The translations under genes and the position numbers were made by a program. Below, one piece after another: positions 1 through 5,890 of a stretch of 8,820 bases of DNA (position 1 is the first letter of the stretch; every line of letters starts with the position of its first letter). The stretch is from the NCBI GenBank assembly GCA_934700415.1, contig CAKUXN010000023.1, positions 1 to 8,820 on the forward strand, written 5' to 3'. This DNA comes from an uncultured Candidatus Saccharibacteria bacterium (lineage in GTDB: Bacteria > Patescibacteriota > Saccharimonadia > Saccharimonadales > Saccharimonadaceae). Below the pieces are notes generated by a model. It worked only from the letters and a program-made list of their open reading frames with translations, was not told the DNA's origin and made no database searches.

Positions 1-116
1 GTCCAGCCTGATGTTTCACGAAGTTTGGCGATTTCTGGAGTCTGCATGAAAGATTTATAAGGGCTGACTACCGCAAATCGACAAAATTCCTCAGAAGAAA
101 TATTCACAAATTTCAT
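1..116 (-). CDS. FemAB-like peptidyltransferase, N-terminal part (runs off the window)
   Basis: Only the first 38 codons are inside the window; the gene continues past position 1. Translation starts at the ATG at 116-114 and reads MKFVNISSEEF, then FMQTPEIAKLRETSGW. The FMQTPE-AKLRE--GW pattern is typical of the start of FemABX proteins, which transfer amino acids from aminoacyl-tRNA to the peptidoglycan stem peptide at the inner membrane face. It lies directly downstream of, and in the same direction as, a complete FemAB-like gene, 52 nt away, so this is a tandem pair that may add successive residues of one cross-bridge (inference). It has its own extended -10 box TGCTATAAT ending 6 nt before the ATG, predicting a leaderless mRNA. 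The family call rests on a short N-terminus and on the neighbour, so it is moderately sure. Confidence 0.7.
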   Translation of the reverse strand, partial: MKFVNISSEEFCRFAVVSPYKSFMQTPEIAKLRETSGW

Positions 117-122
117 ATGGTC

Positions 123-131
123 ATTATAGCA
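123..131 (-). promoter_or_regulatory. Extended -10 promoter of the partial FemAB-like gene
   Basis: TGCTATAAT on the minus strand, followed by the 6-nt spacer GACCAT and then ATG. No convincing -35 box is seen. A start about 7 nt downstream of the -10 box would fall on the start codon. Confidence 0.65.
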
Positions 132-168
132 TAGTTAGGCTTGTTTTTTTGGTGCTTGAAATTCCATA

Positions 169-1152
169 TTATTTGTGTCTCCATTTGAGGTTAACCCAAC
201 GAATGATGTTATATAAATGATATTTGGCAGGTTTTAGAATAAGGTCGTATGTGCCGGTGTAATGGTGCTCTGCTCCGCCGAAAGATTTTTTAAATTCGGT
301 GAAGCCATACCAAGGGTGCGTATGATCGGCTCCTTCTGGAGCGATACCCCAGAAATCAAAATATTTGATTCCCTGTTCTTTGGCATCAAAAATGGCCGTA
401 GTAAGCAATGCAACGGTGGCGGGAAGCTTGCGATAATCCATGTCAGCAGCGGATTGCATGTAATATCTGATGTCGTTATAGTCGAAAAAGAGGCTAGCGG
501 CTAATATTTGGTTATCTTTTGGAAGAGGTTCTTGACTTGGCGTTGGGGCTTTGTCGTTCCCTTTTGTTACTATTTCATTTTTTTGATATTTAACGAGGTA
601 CAAACTTGCAAAGGGCTGAGATAGTTCGGTTTTTAGATAATCTTCTTCGTAAGCGGTGAGATGCTTGGCCTTAAAAAGCTTGTTTTGCAAGCAAACTAGG
701 TGCTTAATAGCAGCTGGATCCTTGGTGACTTCGACGGTAAGACCCTTTTTGGCATAATTGTTATATCTGGTACGAGTACCTTGTGAAAAATTGCTAATAA
801 GCGTGGCTTTATCAGGGGTGAGGTCGAGAACCCAAGTGTCAGCTGGGCTAATGTCTTTGACCTTTTTTACGTTTTTGGGAAGAAAATGAGCAACGTGTGA
901 ATTCTGCGGTTCGAGGCGGATGAAGAAGGCTTTATATTTACTCGCTAGCGTCTTTAACGATTTTAAGGCGGTGGTGATTCCCTCTCTTGTATCGGCCACT
1001 GGGCCATAAGGCAGATATAAGTAATTCCCTACTGGAGTTTTTTTAAGAATAGCTAAATACTGGTAATCCTCTGTTTTTTCGAAAAAACTGGTTTCTTTTA
1101 AATCATGCTGGAGTTTTTGCCATTCTTTAGATTGCGTAATCGGGATTTTCAT
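169..1152 (-). CDS. FemAB-family peptidoglycan bridge aminoacyltransferase
   Basis: A 327-residue protein of the FemABX/MurM type, which uses aminoacyl-tRNA to extend the cross-bridge on lipid II. The two-lobed GNAT-like fold is supported by LYLPYGPVAD (residues 46-55), the central NFSQGTRTRYNNYAKKGL (121-138), the late YYMQSAAD...RKLPATVALL segment (230-250), YFDFWGI (264-270) and HPWYGFTEFKKSFGG with YTGTYDL near the end, all FemAB hallmarks. Residues about 192-215 are a Lys/Pro-rich insertion that looks like a surface loop. A GTG at 1158 would add two residues, but the ATG at 1152 is preferred because TGATATAAT ends exactly 6 nt before it, leaving the GTG inside the spacer. A second FemAB-like gene follows on the same strand. 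No signal peptide or membrane helix is seen, fitting a cytoplasmic enzyme. The donor amino acid cannot be told from sequence. Confidence 0.9.
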   Translation of the reverse strand: MKIPITQSKEWQKLQHDLKETSFFEKTEDYQYLAILKKTPVGNYLYLPYGPVADTREGITTALKSLKTLASKYKAFFIRLEPQNSHVAHFLPKNVKKVKDISPADTWVLDLTPDKATLISNFSQGTRTRYNNYAKKGLTVEVTKDPAAIKHLVCLQNKLFKAKHLTAYEEDYLKTELSQPFASLYLVKYQKNEIVTKGNDKAPTPSQEPLPKDNQILAASLFFDYNDIRYYMQSAADMDYRKLPATVALLTTAIFDAKEQGIKYFDFWGIAPEGADHTHPWYGFTEFKKSFGGAEHHYTGTYDLILKPAKYHLYNIIRWVNLKWRHK

Positions 1153-1158
1153 AACCAC

Positions 1159-1167
1159 ATTATATCA
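1159..1167 (-). promoter_or_regulatory. Extended -10 promoter of the FemAB gene
   Basis: TGATATAAT on the minus strand, spacer GTGGTT (6 nt), then ATG. The same 9-mer precedes valS, cofE and the Fic gene. It predicts a leaderless message and sets the start codon at 1152. Confidence 0.75.
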
Positions 1168-1201
1168 TATCCACATGTGATTTTTTTTGACTTTTTGTCA
1201 T
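1160..1201 (-). other. Possible 13-codon upstream ORF ending in the FemAB promoter
   Basis: On the minus strand TGCTAAAAT (1217-1209) is followed by a 7-nt spacer and an ATG at 1201-1199, giving MTKSQKKSHVDMI and a TAA at 1162-1160. The stop lies inside the -10 box of the FemAB gene. The geometry matches the leaderless starts elsewhere in the window, so this may be a translated leader or simply a second upstream promoter. The ORF is too short to support by coding statistics. Confidence 0.2.
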
Positions 1202-1251
1202 AAACATTATTTTAGCAATAGCACAATACCCGCCTTTTGTTTAAGTCGGTT

Positions 1252-1318
1252 GCTAAGCTAAATCTTTCTCCCAATCGCACAGAGGCGTTGGTTAGTTTGA
1301 TTTTAGCGCGAGCTTTTT
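1252..1318 (+). ncRNA. Candidate structured RNA or hairpin with T-run in the FemAB / transposase-fragment gap
   Basis: This gap has no gene of normal size. On the plus strand 1257-1264 (GCTAAATC) can pair with 1299-1307 (GATTTTAGC) with one bulge. Inside it, CCAA-T-CGC (1271-1278) pairs with GCG-TTGG (1285-1291) around the loop ACAGAG. Outside, GCT (1252-1254) can pair with AGC (1311-1313), followed at once by TTTTT. This could be a small RNA ending in its own terminator, or a terminator-like element. No clear promoter is visible upstream, and I do not recognise a known RNA family. Confidence 0.25.
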
Positions 1319-1403
1319 GGTTTGTCAAGTGGGTTGCCAGTCCGAAAGCTTGCTAAATACTCCCTTTTAACTTTCTTTTTGGTTATGTTTATTGTGGATA
1401 ACG

Positions 1404-1412
1404 TGGTAAAAT
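1404..1412 (+). promoter_or_regulatory. Extended -10 promoter of the transposase fragment
   Basis: TGGTAAAAT followed by the 6-nt spacer AGAGGT and ATG. The GAGG in the spacer is too close to the start codon to act as a normal ribosome binding site, so a leaderless start is the simpler reading. Confidence 0.55.
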
Positions 1413-1418
1413 AGAGGT

Positions 1419-1634
1419 ATGGCTTATATCAGAAAGTTCAAAACAACTTCGGGTGCTACGGGCGTACAGGTCTGCTATAAGGAAGGTGGTAAAGTGGTGC
1501 GGACAGAGCATATCGGTTCGGCCTCCTCCGAAACTGGTGTGGAAAAGCTTGTGAAAAAAGCGCAAGCGGTAATCGACGCAGGGAAGAACCCGCTGTTTAA
1601 TTTGGATCGTTTCAATAAAAAATCCCCCAATTAA
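1419..1634 (+). pseudogene. IS1634-type transposase, N-terminal fragment (71 aa)
   Basis: The product reads MAYIRKFKTTSGATGVQVCY, then GKVVRTEHIGSA, then a helical VEKLVKKAQAVIDAGKNPLF. The (Y/F)IRK-K--SGAT-VQV-YK...HIGSA pattern is the conserved N-terminus of IS1634/IS4-group transposases. Full-length members are several hundred residues long and carry a DDE catalytic core; none of that core is present here or downstream, so it is a truncated remnant or a shortened stand-alone protein. The frame is clean, with a plausible leaderless promoter. Its last codons and stop lie inside the terminator hairpin of the converging gene, which may be where the element was cut off. No terminal inverted repeats or target duplication were recognised. 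Family recognition is from memory of the motif, not from a search. Confidence 0.7.
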
Positions 1635-1640
1635 GGGGGA
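1617..1640 (-). terminator. Intrinsic terminator of the unknown tyrosine-rich gene
   Basis: The stem TCCCCC/GGGGGA (1623-1628 with 1635-1640) has the loop AATTAA. Read on the minus strand it is followed by TTTTTT (1622-1617). It lies 22 nt past the stop codon at 1663 and overlaps the 3' end of the converging transposase fragment. Confidence 0.8.
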
Positions 1641-1662
1641 CTTGGGGGGACTACAGCTATAC

Positions 1663-2367
1663 TTAATACTCTCTGTACTGAATGAGCAGGGAAGCAAAGT
1701 TTTCGTCGTGGCTGTTTTCGAGAAGAAAAGCGAGGCCGCTGGCGGCCGATTCGGTCAAGGTGAGGCTATCGTTGATGCTGTAGCCTACCATTGAAGCTAC
1801 TTCACAGACCACGCCTCCGAGAACTACACGGCGTTCAGCTTCAGTGAGTTGTGGATCACTAGCCAGTTTTTGACCAGTTTCGTAAGCTCGTTCGAGCTGA
1901 TCGGCATAGCCGAAAATGCGTCGCAGGCTTTCAAAGCTAGCGAGGCTCATATCGTGAACTTCGTCCAGAAAGCCTTTTTCTATGAATTTTTGAGTGAGAG
2001 CATATTTGGTCATGTCGGCTTTTTCCTCTTTACTAAAGAGGTCGTAGTCTTCGTTGGCCAAAAAAGTCTGGCCGTAATACTCATAGATTAGGTACAACTC
2101 TGCTAGGTGAAAGAGCTCTGGCCTTTGCTTAAAGAGGTAGAAATAGTTCGCGATACGACTGAACGTCTCATATGACATCGTGTCTTCTTTATCTTGATGT
2201 TCGATGATACGCGCATAGGCGCTGTAGGTACCATCGGTAAGGTAGTCGAGCATACACAGACTACGGGTGAGCGGAGTGACATTGATGTTCCGATCAACCA
2301 TTTTGGCGTAGGTAAGATACTTTTTATAAAAGATTTGGGCAAAAGTAATATAGGGTATCTGAGACAT
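1663..2367 (-). CDS. Tyrosine-rich helical protein of unknown function
   Basis: I do not recognise this 234-residue protein. It appears soluble and mostly alpha-helical, with no signal peptide, membrane segment or catalytic motif. It is notably rich in tyrosine (21 of 234, about 9 per cent, 16 of them in the first 122 residues, including IYEYYGQ near 94-100). The first half is aromatic and basic; the second half (about 155-225) is more acidic, with helices such as FGYADQLERAYETGQKL. Unlike its neighbours it has a near-consensus TTGACT-17-TATAAT promoter, a leader of about 38 nt and a perfect AAGGAGG 8 nt before the ATG, plus a strong terminator. It therefore looks like a highly expressed single-gene unit. 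It lies 96 nt downstream of valS on the same strand. A helical-repeat or regulatory protein is possible, but nothing in the sequence shows it. Confidence 0.85.
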   Translation of the reverse strand: MSQIPYITFAQIFYKKYLTYAKMVDRNINVTPLTRSLCMLDYLTDGTYSAYARIIEHQDKEDTMSYETFSRIANYFYLFKQRPELFHLAELYLIYEYYGQTFLANEDYDLFSKEEKADMTKYALTQKFIEKGFLDEVHDMSLASFESLRRIFGYADQLERAYETGQKLASDPQLTEAERRVVLGGVVCEVASMVGYSINDSLTLTESAASGLAFLLENSHDENFASLLIQYREY

Positions 2368-2375
2368 ATCTTTTT

Positions 2376-2382
2376 CCTCCTT
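2376..2382 (-). promoter_or_regulatory. Perfect Shine-Dalgarno of the unknown gene
   Basis: AAGGAGG on the minus strand, 8 nt before the ATG at 2367. It is the only full-consensus ribosome binding site seen in the window and fixes this start codon. Confidence 0.9.
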
Positions 2383-2411
2383 GATGCTGTAGTTTTTAAA
2401 GTGCTTTTTTG

Positions 2412-2440
2412 ATTATAGCACAAAAAGTATAAAAAGTCAA
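2412..2440 (-). promoter_or_regulatory. Strong promoter of the unknown gene
   Basis: On the minus strand TTGACT (2440-2435), a 17-nt spacer and TATAAT (2417-2412), with an extended TG (TGCTATAAT). Transcription should begin near 2405, giving a leader of about 38 nt. It is the only promoter here with both a good -35 and a good -10 box. Confidence 0.85.
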
Positions 2441-2463
2441 TGTTTAAGCTTTCCTGGTGCCAC

Positions 2464-5214
2464 CTAGATAAGTGTGAGTTGTGTTTTGAGACGAGAAATC
2501 AGGGCTTCTTTTTCTTTAATAGCGTCTTCGGTCTCTTTGACGAGGTGGGCGGGGGCTTTTTCGCGATAATTTGGATTGCTTATGCGAAGATTAAGCGAAT
2601 CTAGTTCGCGGCCGGTGCTTAAAATCCTTTCGGTGAGGGCATCTTTGTATTTTTTGACGATTTTTTCTGGAACGTCCAGATAGAGCTCGTGGCTAGCGAG
2701 AGCGATTCTTAAACCCCTTGGGGAACCGTTTAGTGAGTTAATAGTCGGAACCTTGGTGAGAGTTTTAATAAGAAGGGGATTATCTCCTACGAGAGAGTCG
2801 TTGTCGTAAAGTAGACCGTATTTTTTCGCGTTATTGGTGCCTGGAAGGGCCTGTAAGGTGGTTCTGACCTCGGATACGATAGTTCTTATGTTTTCGAACT
2901 GTTCGGCGCTTATCGGGTCATATTTGAGCTTCTCGGGCCATTTTTGCGTAATGATGAAGCCTTTAGTCCAGCTTAAGTTCTGCCAAATGGCCTCAGTAAC
3001 GAATGGAGCAAAAGGGTGAAGGGCAATTAAAATAGTTTCCAACGTACGTTTTAAAAGGGAAGTGTTTTTGTAGATTTTTTGAGATTCGAGGAACCAGTCG
3101 GCGTATTTATCCCAGATGGTGCTATAAAGAGTCTCGACAGCTTCAGCAAAGCGATATGTTTTTATATCTTGCTCGACTTGATCTAAACAACTATTAATTT
3201 CGCGACAGATCCAGTCTTCGCCCATAGAATCGGTATTATACGAATCTGAGTCAATACTTTTTCGGAACGCTCCCTCAGGCCCGTCGTCACGGACTTCGGT
3301 CGCTTCGTAATCGCCACGTTGGCGATTGTGCTCCTCAAAAGCATTGGCCTCAGATTCTTCAGGCGTCTCGTCTACTATACTTTGGATGAGGCGGGAGATG
3401 TTCCAGAGTTTGTTAGCTAAGTTGCGGCCAGAAATGACGGAATTTTCGGAAAAGGCCTGATTCATACCGGCGGAACGACCTCTCAAAATACCGAGGCGGA
3501 AGGCGTCTGAACCGTATTTGGCAACTAGTTCGATTGGGTTAATGACATTGCCTTTGGATTTACTCATTTTTTTGCCGTGCGCATCAAGGACGAGACCATG
3601 TAGATAAACTTCCTTAAATGGTACCTCGCCGGTGACATAAAGCCCCATCATAATCATCCGGGCAACCCATGCGAAGAGAATGTCAGCACCAGTTTCCATG
3701 ACGTTTAACGGGTAATATGGATTGGCGTTTTCTTCAGTCCAGTTGGTACAAACAATTGGCCAGTGGGAGCTAGAGAACCAGGTGTCAAAAGTGTCTTCGT
3801 CTCTCACATAACGGACACCTGCCTTTTCGATAAATTTGAGATTTGTGCGGCGGTCAAAAATCCAGTCAGGTTCGTCGGTGGCGGTATCGTCAATCTTTTT
3901 AAACATCGGGATGGCGATACCCCAAGGAATTTGACGAGAAATGTTCCAATCTTTGAAATTTTCTAGATAGTTAATAAGGATTTTTTGCTTGTTGGCTGGG
4001 TAAAAAACAATTTCGTTGTTTTCAAGGTGCTCGATAGCAACTTTGGCGAGTTTTTTAACATCGATAAACCATTGTTCTTTTAGTATTGGCTCAATAACGG
4101 TGCCACACTTATAACAATGTGCAACAGAGTGAACAATGTGCTTCTCGCCTTTTAGGAGGTTTTCGGCTTTCAAATCCTTTAAAACTTGCTTGCGACATTC
4201 GGTAGTAGTCATATCGTTGTATTTTTCGGGAACATTAATCATGTGGCCATCTTCGGAAATAACCTGAATACGAGGCAACTGATGGCGTTCACCAACTTCA
4301 AAATCATCGAAGTCGTGGGCAGGAGTGATTTTAACTACGCCGGTGCCATATTCGGGATCTGCATGTTCGTCGGCGATAATGGGAATGGTACGATTAGTAA
4401 GGGGAAGTTCGACATATTCACCGATTAAATCTTTGTAGCGTTCATCTTCTGGGTTTACAGCAACGGCAGTGTCGCCGAAAAGAGTTTCTGGCCTAGTGGT
4501 AGAAACTATCAGAGAATCCTGTGATACGTCTTTCTCGGAATTCTTTACGATTTTATACTCTATCTCCCAGAGAATGCCGGGTTCGTCCTGGTGCTCGACT
4601 TCGATATCGGCGAAAGCAGTTTGATGCTTGGGACAGAAGTTGACGAGCTTTTCACTTCTATAAATGAGGCCATCGTTCCACATTTTTTCGAAAGTGGTAT
4701 AGACGCGGTCAATGACATTTTCGTCCAGAGTAAAAGTGAGATCGTCCCAAGAGCAAGAGGCACCGAGAGCGCGTAGTTGAAGCTCCATATTGCCACGAGC
4801 ACTGGCCACAAAATCCCAAACTCGAGCATACAACTCTTCACGATCAAATTCGAAGCGAGTATGCCCGTTTTTTTCAAGGGCGCGCTCGTAAACTACCCAA
4901 GTCTCAAAGCCAGCATGATCAGCACCAGGGATATACCAGGCAGATTTGCCATTTAGCCTGTAATAACGAGTAAGAGAATCTTCAAGCGCAATGGTGAGAC
5001 CGTGTCCAATGTGAAGATTGCCGTTGGCATTCGGAGGTGGCATGACGATGGAATAAGTATTACGAGCGGAAGGTGTGGCTCTGTCGTCTACGCCGTCGCC
5101 GTTATCATCAACTGGAACGGTAGGGATGACGGGTTTAAAAACGCCGGCGGTTTCCCAGGCGGCATAAATGTCTGCTTCAAATTGGTTGGGTTCGTAACTG
5201 CTTGAAAATTTCAT
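2464..5214 (-). CDS. valS: Valyl-tRNA synthetase
   Basis: A 916-residue class Ia synthetase that charges tRNA-Val in the cytoplasm. Visible parts in order: the ATP site PPPNANGNLHIGH (HIGH at 68-71), the GADHAGFET segment, the CP1 editing domain with STTRPETLFGDTAVAVNPED and GTGVVKITPAHDFDD, a CYKCG knuckle before VIEPILKEQWF, KMSKS at 549-553, SDAFRLGILRG, the anticodon-binding helices (LDQVEQDIKTYRFAEA onward) and the C-terminal coiled-coil tRNA arm with SNPNYREKAPAHLVKE, typical of ValRS rather than IleRS or LeuRS. Two oddities: an aspartate-rich loop DDNGDGVDD at 36-44 before the HIGH region, and an acidic insertion of about 48 residues at 615-662 between the KMSKS domain and the anticodon-binding domain. 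The start follows TGATATAAT by 6 nt, so there is no leader and no T-box. No clear terminator follows; the next gene has its own promoter. Confidence 0.97.
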   Translation of the reverse strand: MKFSSSYEPNQFEADIYAAWETAGVFKPVIPTVPVDDNGDGVDDRATPSARNTYSIVMPPPNANGNLHIGHGLTIALEDSLTRYYRLNGKSAWYIPGADHAGFETWVVYERALEKNGHTRFEFDREELYARVWDFVASARGNMELQLRALGASCSWDDLTFTLDENVIDRVYTTFEKMWNDGLIYRSEKLVNFCPKHQTAFADIEVEHQDEPGILWEIEYKIVKNSEKDVSQDSLIVSTTRPETLFGDTAVAVNPEDERYKDLIGEYVELPLTNRTIPIIADEHADPEYGTGVVKITPAHDFDDFEVGERHQLPRIQVISEDGHMINVPEKYNDMTTTECRKQVLKDLKAENLLKGEKHIVHSVAHCYKCGTVIEPILKEQWFIDVKKLAKVAIEHLENNEIVFYPANKQKILINYLENFKDWNISRQIPWGIAIPMFKKIDDTATDEPDWIFDRRTNLKFIEKAGVRYVRDEDTFDTWFSSSHWPIVCTNWTEENANPYYPLNVMETGADILFAWVARMIMMGLYVTGEVPFKEVYLHGLVLDAHGKKMSKSKGNVINPIELVAKYGSDAFRLGILRGRSAGMNQAFSENSVISGRNLANKLWNISRLIQSIVDETPEESEANAFEEHNRQRGDYEATEVRDDGPEGAFRKSIDSDSYNTDSMGEDWICREINSCLDQVEQDIKTYRFAEAVETLYSTIWDKYADWFLESQKIYKNTSLLKRTLETILIALHPFAPFVTEAIWQNLSWTKGFIITQKWPEKLKYDPISAEQFENIRTIVSEVRTTLQALPGTNNAKKYGLLYDNDSLVGDNPLLIKTLTKVPTINSLNGSPRGLRIALASHELYLDVPEKIVKKYKDALTERILSTGRELDSLNLRISNPNYREKAPAHLVKETEDAIKEKEALISRLKTQLTLI
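3229..3372 (-). other. In-frame insertion within valS (codons about 615-662)
   Basis: Encodes a charged, low-complexity stretch from DETPEESEANAF to SDSYNTD, where other ValRS proteins have only a short linker before the motif matching LADRW (here MGEDW). It contains a perfect 7-bp hairpin, AATCGCC-ACGTT-GGCGATT (3309-3327). Its TCGCCACGTT is also found in the palindromic insert at 6444-6453. It may be a repeat inserted in frame, or just an expanded linker. Confidence 0.45.
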
Positions 5215-5220
5215 AATTTA

Positions 5221-5229
5221 ATTATATCA
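5221..5229 (-). promoter_or_regulatory. Extended -10 promoter of valS
   Basis: TGATATAAT on the minus strand, spacer TAAATT (6 nt), then ATG. This predicts a leaderless valS mRNA. Confidence 0.75.
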
Positions 5230-5265
5230 CAGATAGTAGTATATTATAAAAATGGGATTCTGGTA

Positions 5266-5481
5266 TTGCTTTTTTATTTAAAATATGATATAAACGTTTT
5301 AAAAGAACAGGGTCTCGAGATTGTCGAAGTAAGAGCTGGGGAAATCCCGCAAGCTGGCTCTTTGTCGTCGCCGTTTACGGCGAATTACGGAAAAGTGGAA
5401 TCAGGATGGATTATCCGAGCTGAAAATCACGTAAATCCGTTTCGTTCGGTGATTACAGGACAAATGGTTACCGAAATGTAG
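5266..5481 (+). CDS. Short ORF of unknown function, possibly a gene remnant
   Basis: A 71-codon frame starting with TTG. From about residue 14 it reads like real protein: LKEQGLEIVEVRAGEIPQAG, then SPFTANYGKVESGWIIRAEN. I do not recognise it. The frame is open back to 5239 but holds no ATG. An ATG at 5252, with TATATT ending 6 nt before it, is in a different frame and would join this one if a base were lost or gained in the T6 run at 5270-5275. So this may be a frameshifted small gene, or the 3' end of a lost larger gene. A terminator-like hairpin with TTTTT follows directly on the plus strand, supporting past or present transcription. It is divergent from valS and convergent with the HIT gene. 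Whether it is translated is uncertain. Confidence 0.4.
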   Translation: MLFYLKYDINVLKEQGLEIVEVRAGEIPQAGSLSSPFTANYGKVESGWIIRAENHVNPFRSVITGQMVTEM

Positions 5482-5487
5482 CCCCCT

Positions 5488-5510
5488 ACCCCGCTTTACG
5501 CGGAGTTTTT
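5488..5510 (+). terminator. Terminator after the short plus-strand ORF
   Basis: CCGC (5491-5494), loop TTTAC and GCGG (5500-5503), extended by two outer pairs across a mismatch, followed by TTTTT (5506-5510). The stem is short but the T-run is directly adjacent, 6 nt after the TAG. It abuts the stop codon of the converging HIT gene. Confidence 0.55.
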
Positions 5511-5890
5511 CATGCGTGATATTCTAATTGGTTGCGAATTTGCTCAAACTCTTGCTCGCTGAATTCCAAGTGACGACCATGAAACCATTCGTCGTCTAAT
5601 GGCATAAGATGAACATGAGCATGTGGGACATCGGTACCAACTACCTTCCAGACAATGCGTTTGTTTAAAACTTTTTCCATATGGGAAGAAAGTTTTTTGA
5701 CGGTATGCATTAAGGCATCGTAATCCACATCGGAAAGCTCATAAATTTTGTCGACTTCAATTTTGGGAATGACGAGAGTATGACCTTTGGTCTCTGGGTT
5801 GATATCAAGAAAGGCGAGGGTTTTGTCGTCTTCATAGATTTTATAACAGGGAATCTCTCCATTGACTATTTTAGCGAATATACTGCTCAT
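5510..5890 (-). CDS. HIT-family (histidine triad) nucleotide-binding protein
   Basis: A 126-residue protein of the usual HIT length. Members hydrolyse or transfer nucleoside phosphates (Hint-like phosphoramidates or dinucleoside polyphosphates). It opens with the classic SSIFAKIVNGEIPCYKIYEDD, then LAFLDINPETKGHTLVIPK, and carries the triad HAHVHLMP with H90, H92 and H94; H94 is the expected nucleophile by family rule. The segment before the triad (VWKVVGTDVPHAHVH) lacks the common G-QxVxHxH pattern, placing it outside the best-known Hint branch. It is the second gene of a two-gene unit; its start overlaps the 3' end of the PAP2 gene by 20 nt. Translation probably uses the purine-rich AGGAAAG shortly before the ATG, as expected for an internal gene that cannot be leaderless. 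Its physiological substrate cannot be told. Confidence 0.92.
   Translation of the reverse strand: MSSIFAKIVNGEIPCYKIYEDDKTLAFLDINPETKGHTLVIPKIEVDKIYELSDVDYDALMHTVKKLSSHMEKVLNKRIVWKVVGTDVPHAHVHLMPLDDEWFHGRHLEFSEQEFEQIRNQLEYHA

Noticed and set aside
262..504. 80-codon plus-strand ORF inside the FemAB gene
   Set aside because: It is antisense to conserved FemAB motifs, with no promoter or ribosome binding site.
1153..1158. GTG start two codons upstream for the FemAB gene
   Set aside because: It falls in the 6-nt gap between the -10 box and the ATG, so it would probably not be in the transcript.
1389..1697. 102-codon minus-strand ORF across the transposase fragment
   Set aside because: It spans the terminator hairpin and runs antisense to recognisable transposase sequence.
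2834..4776. Plus-strand ORFs of 60-80 codons inside valS
   Set aside because: They mirror a fully conserved coding frame, lack promoters and have no recognisable product; they are antisense shadows.
5215..5265. T-box or other leader before valS
   Set aside because: The -10 box ends 6 nt before the ATG and the upstream gap is too short for a T-box.
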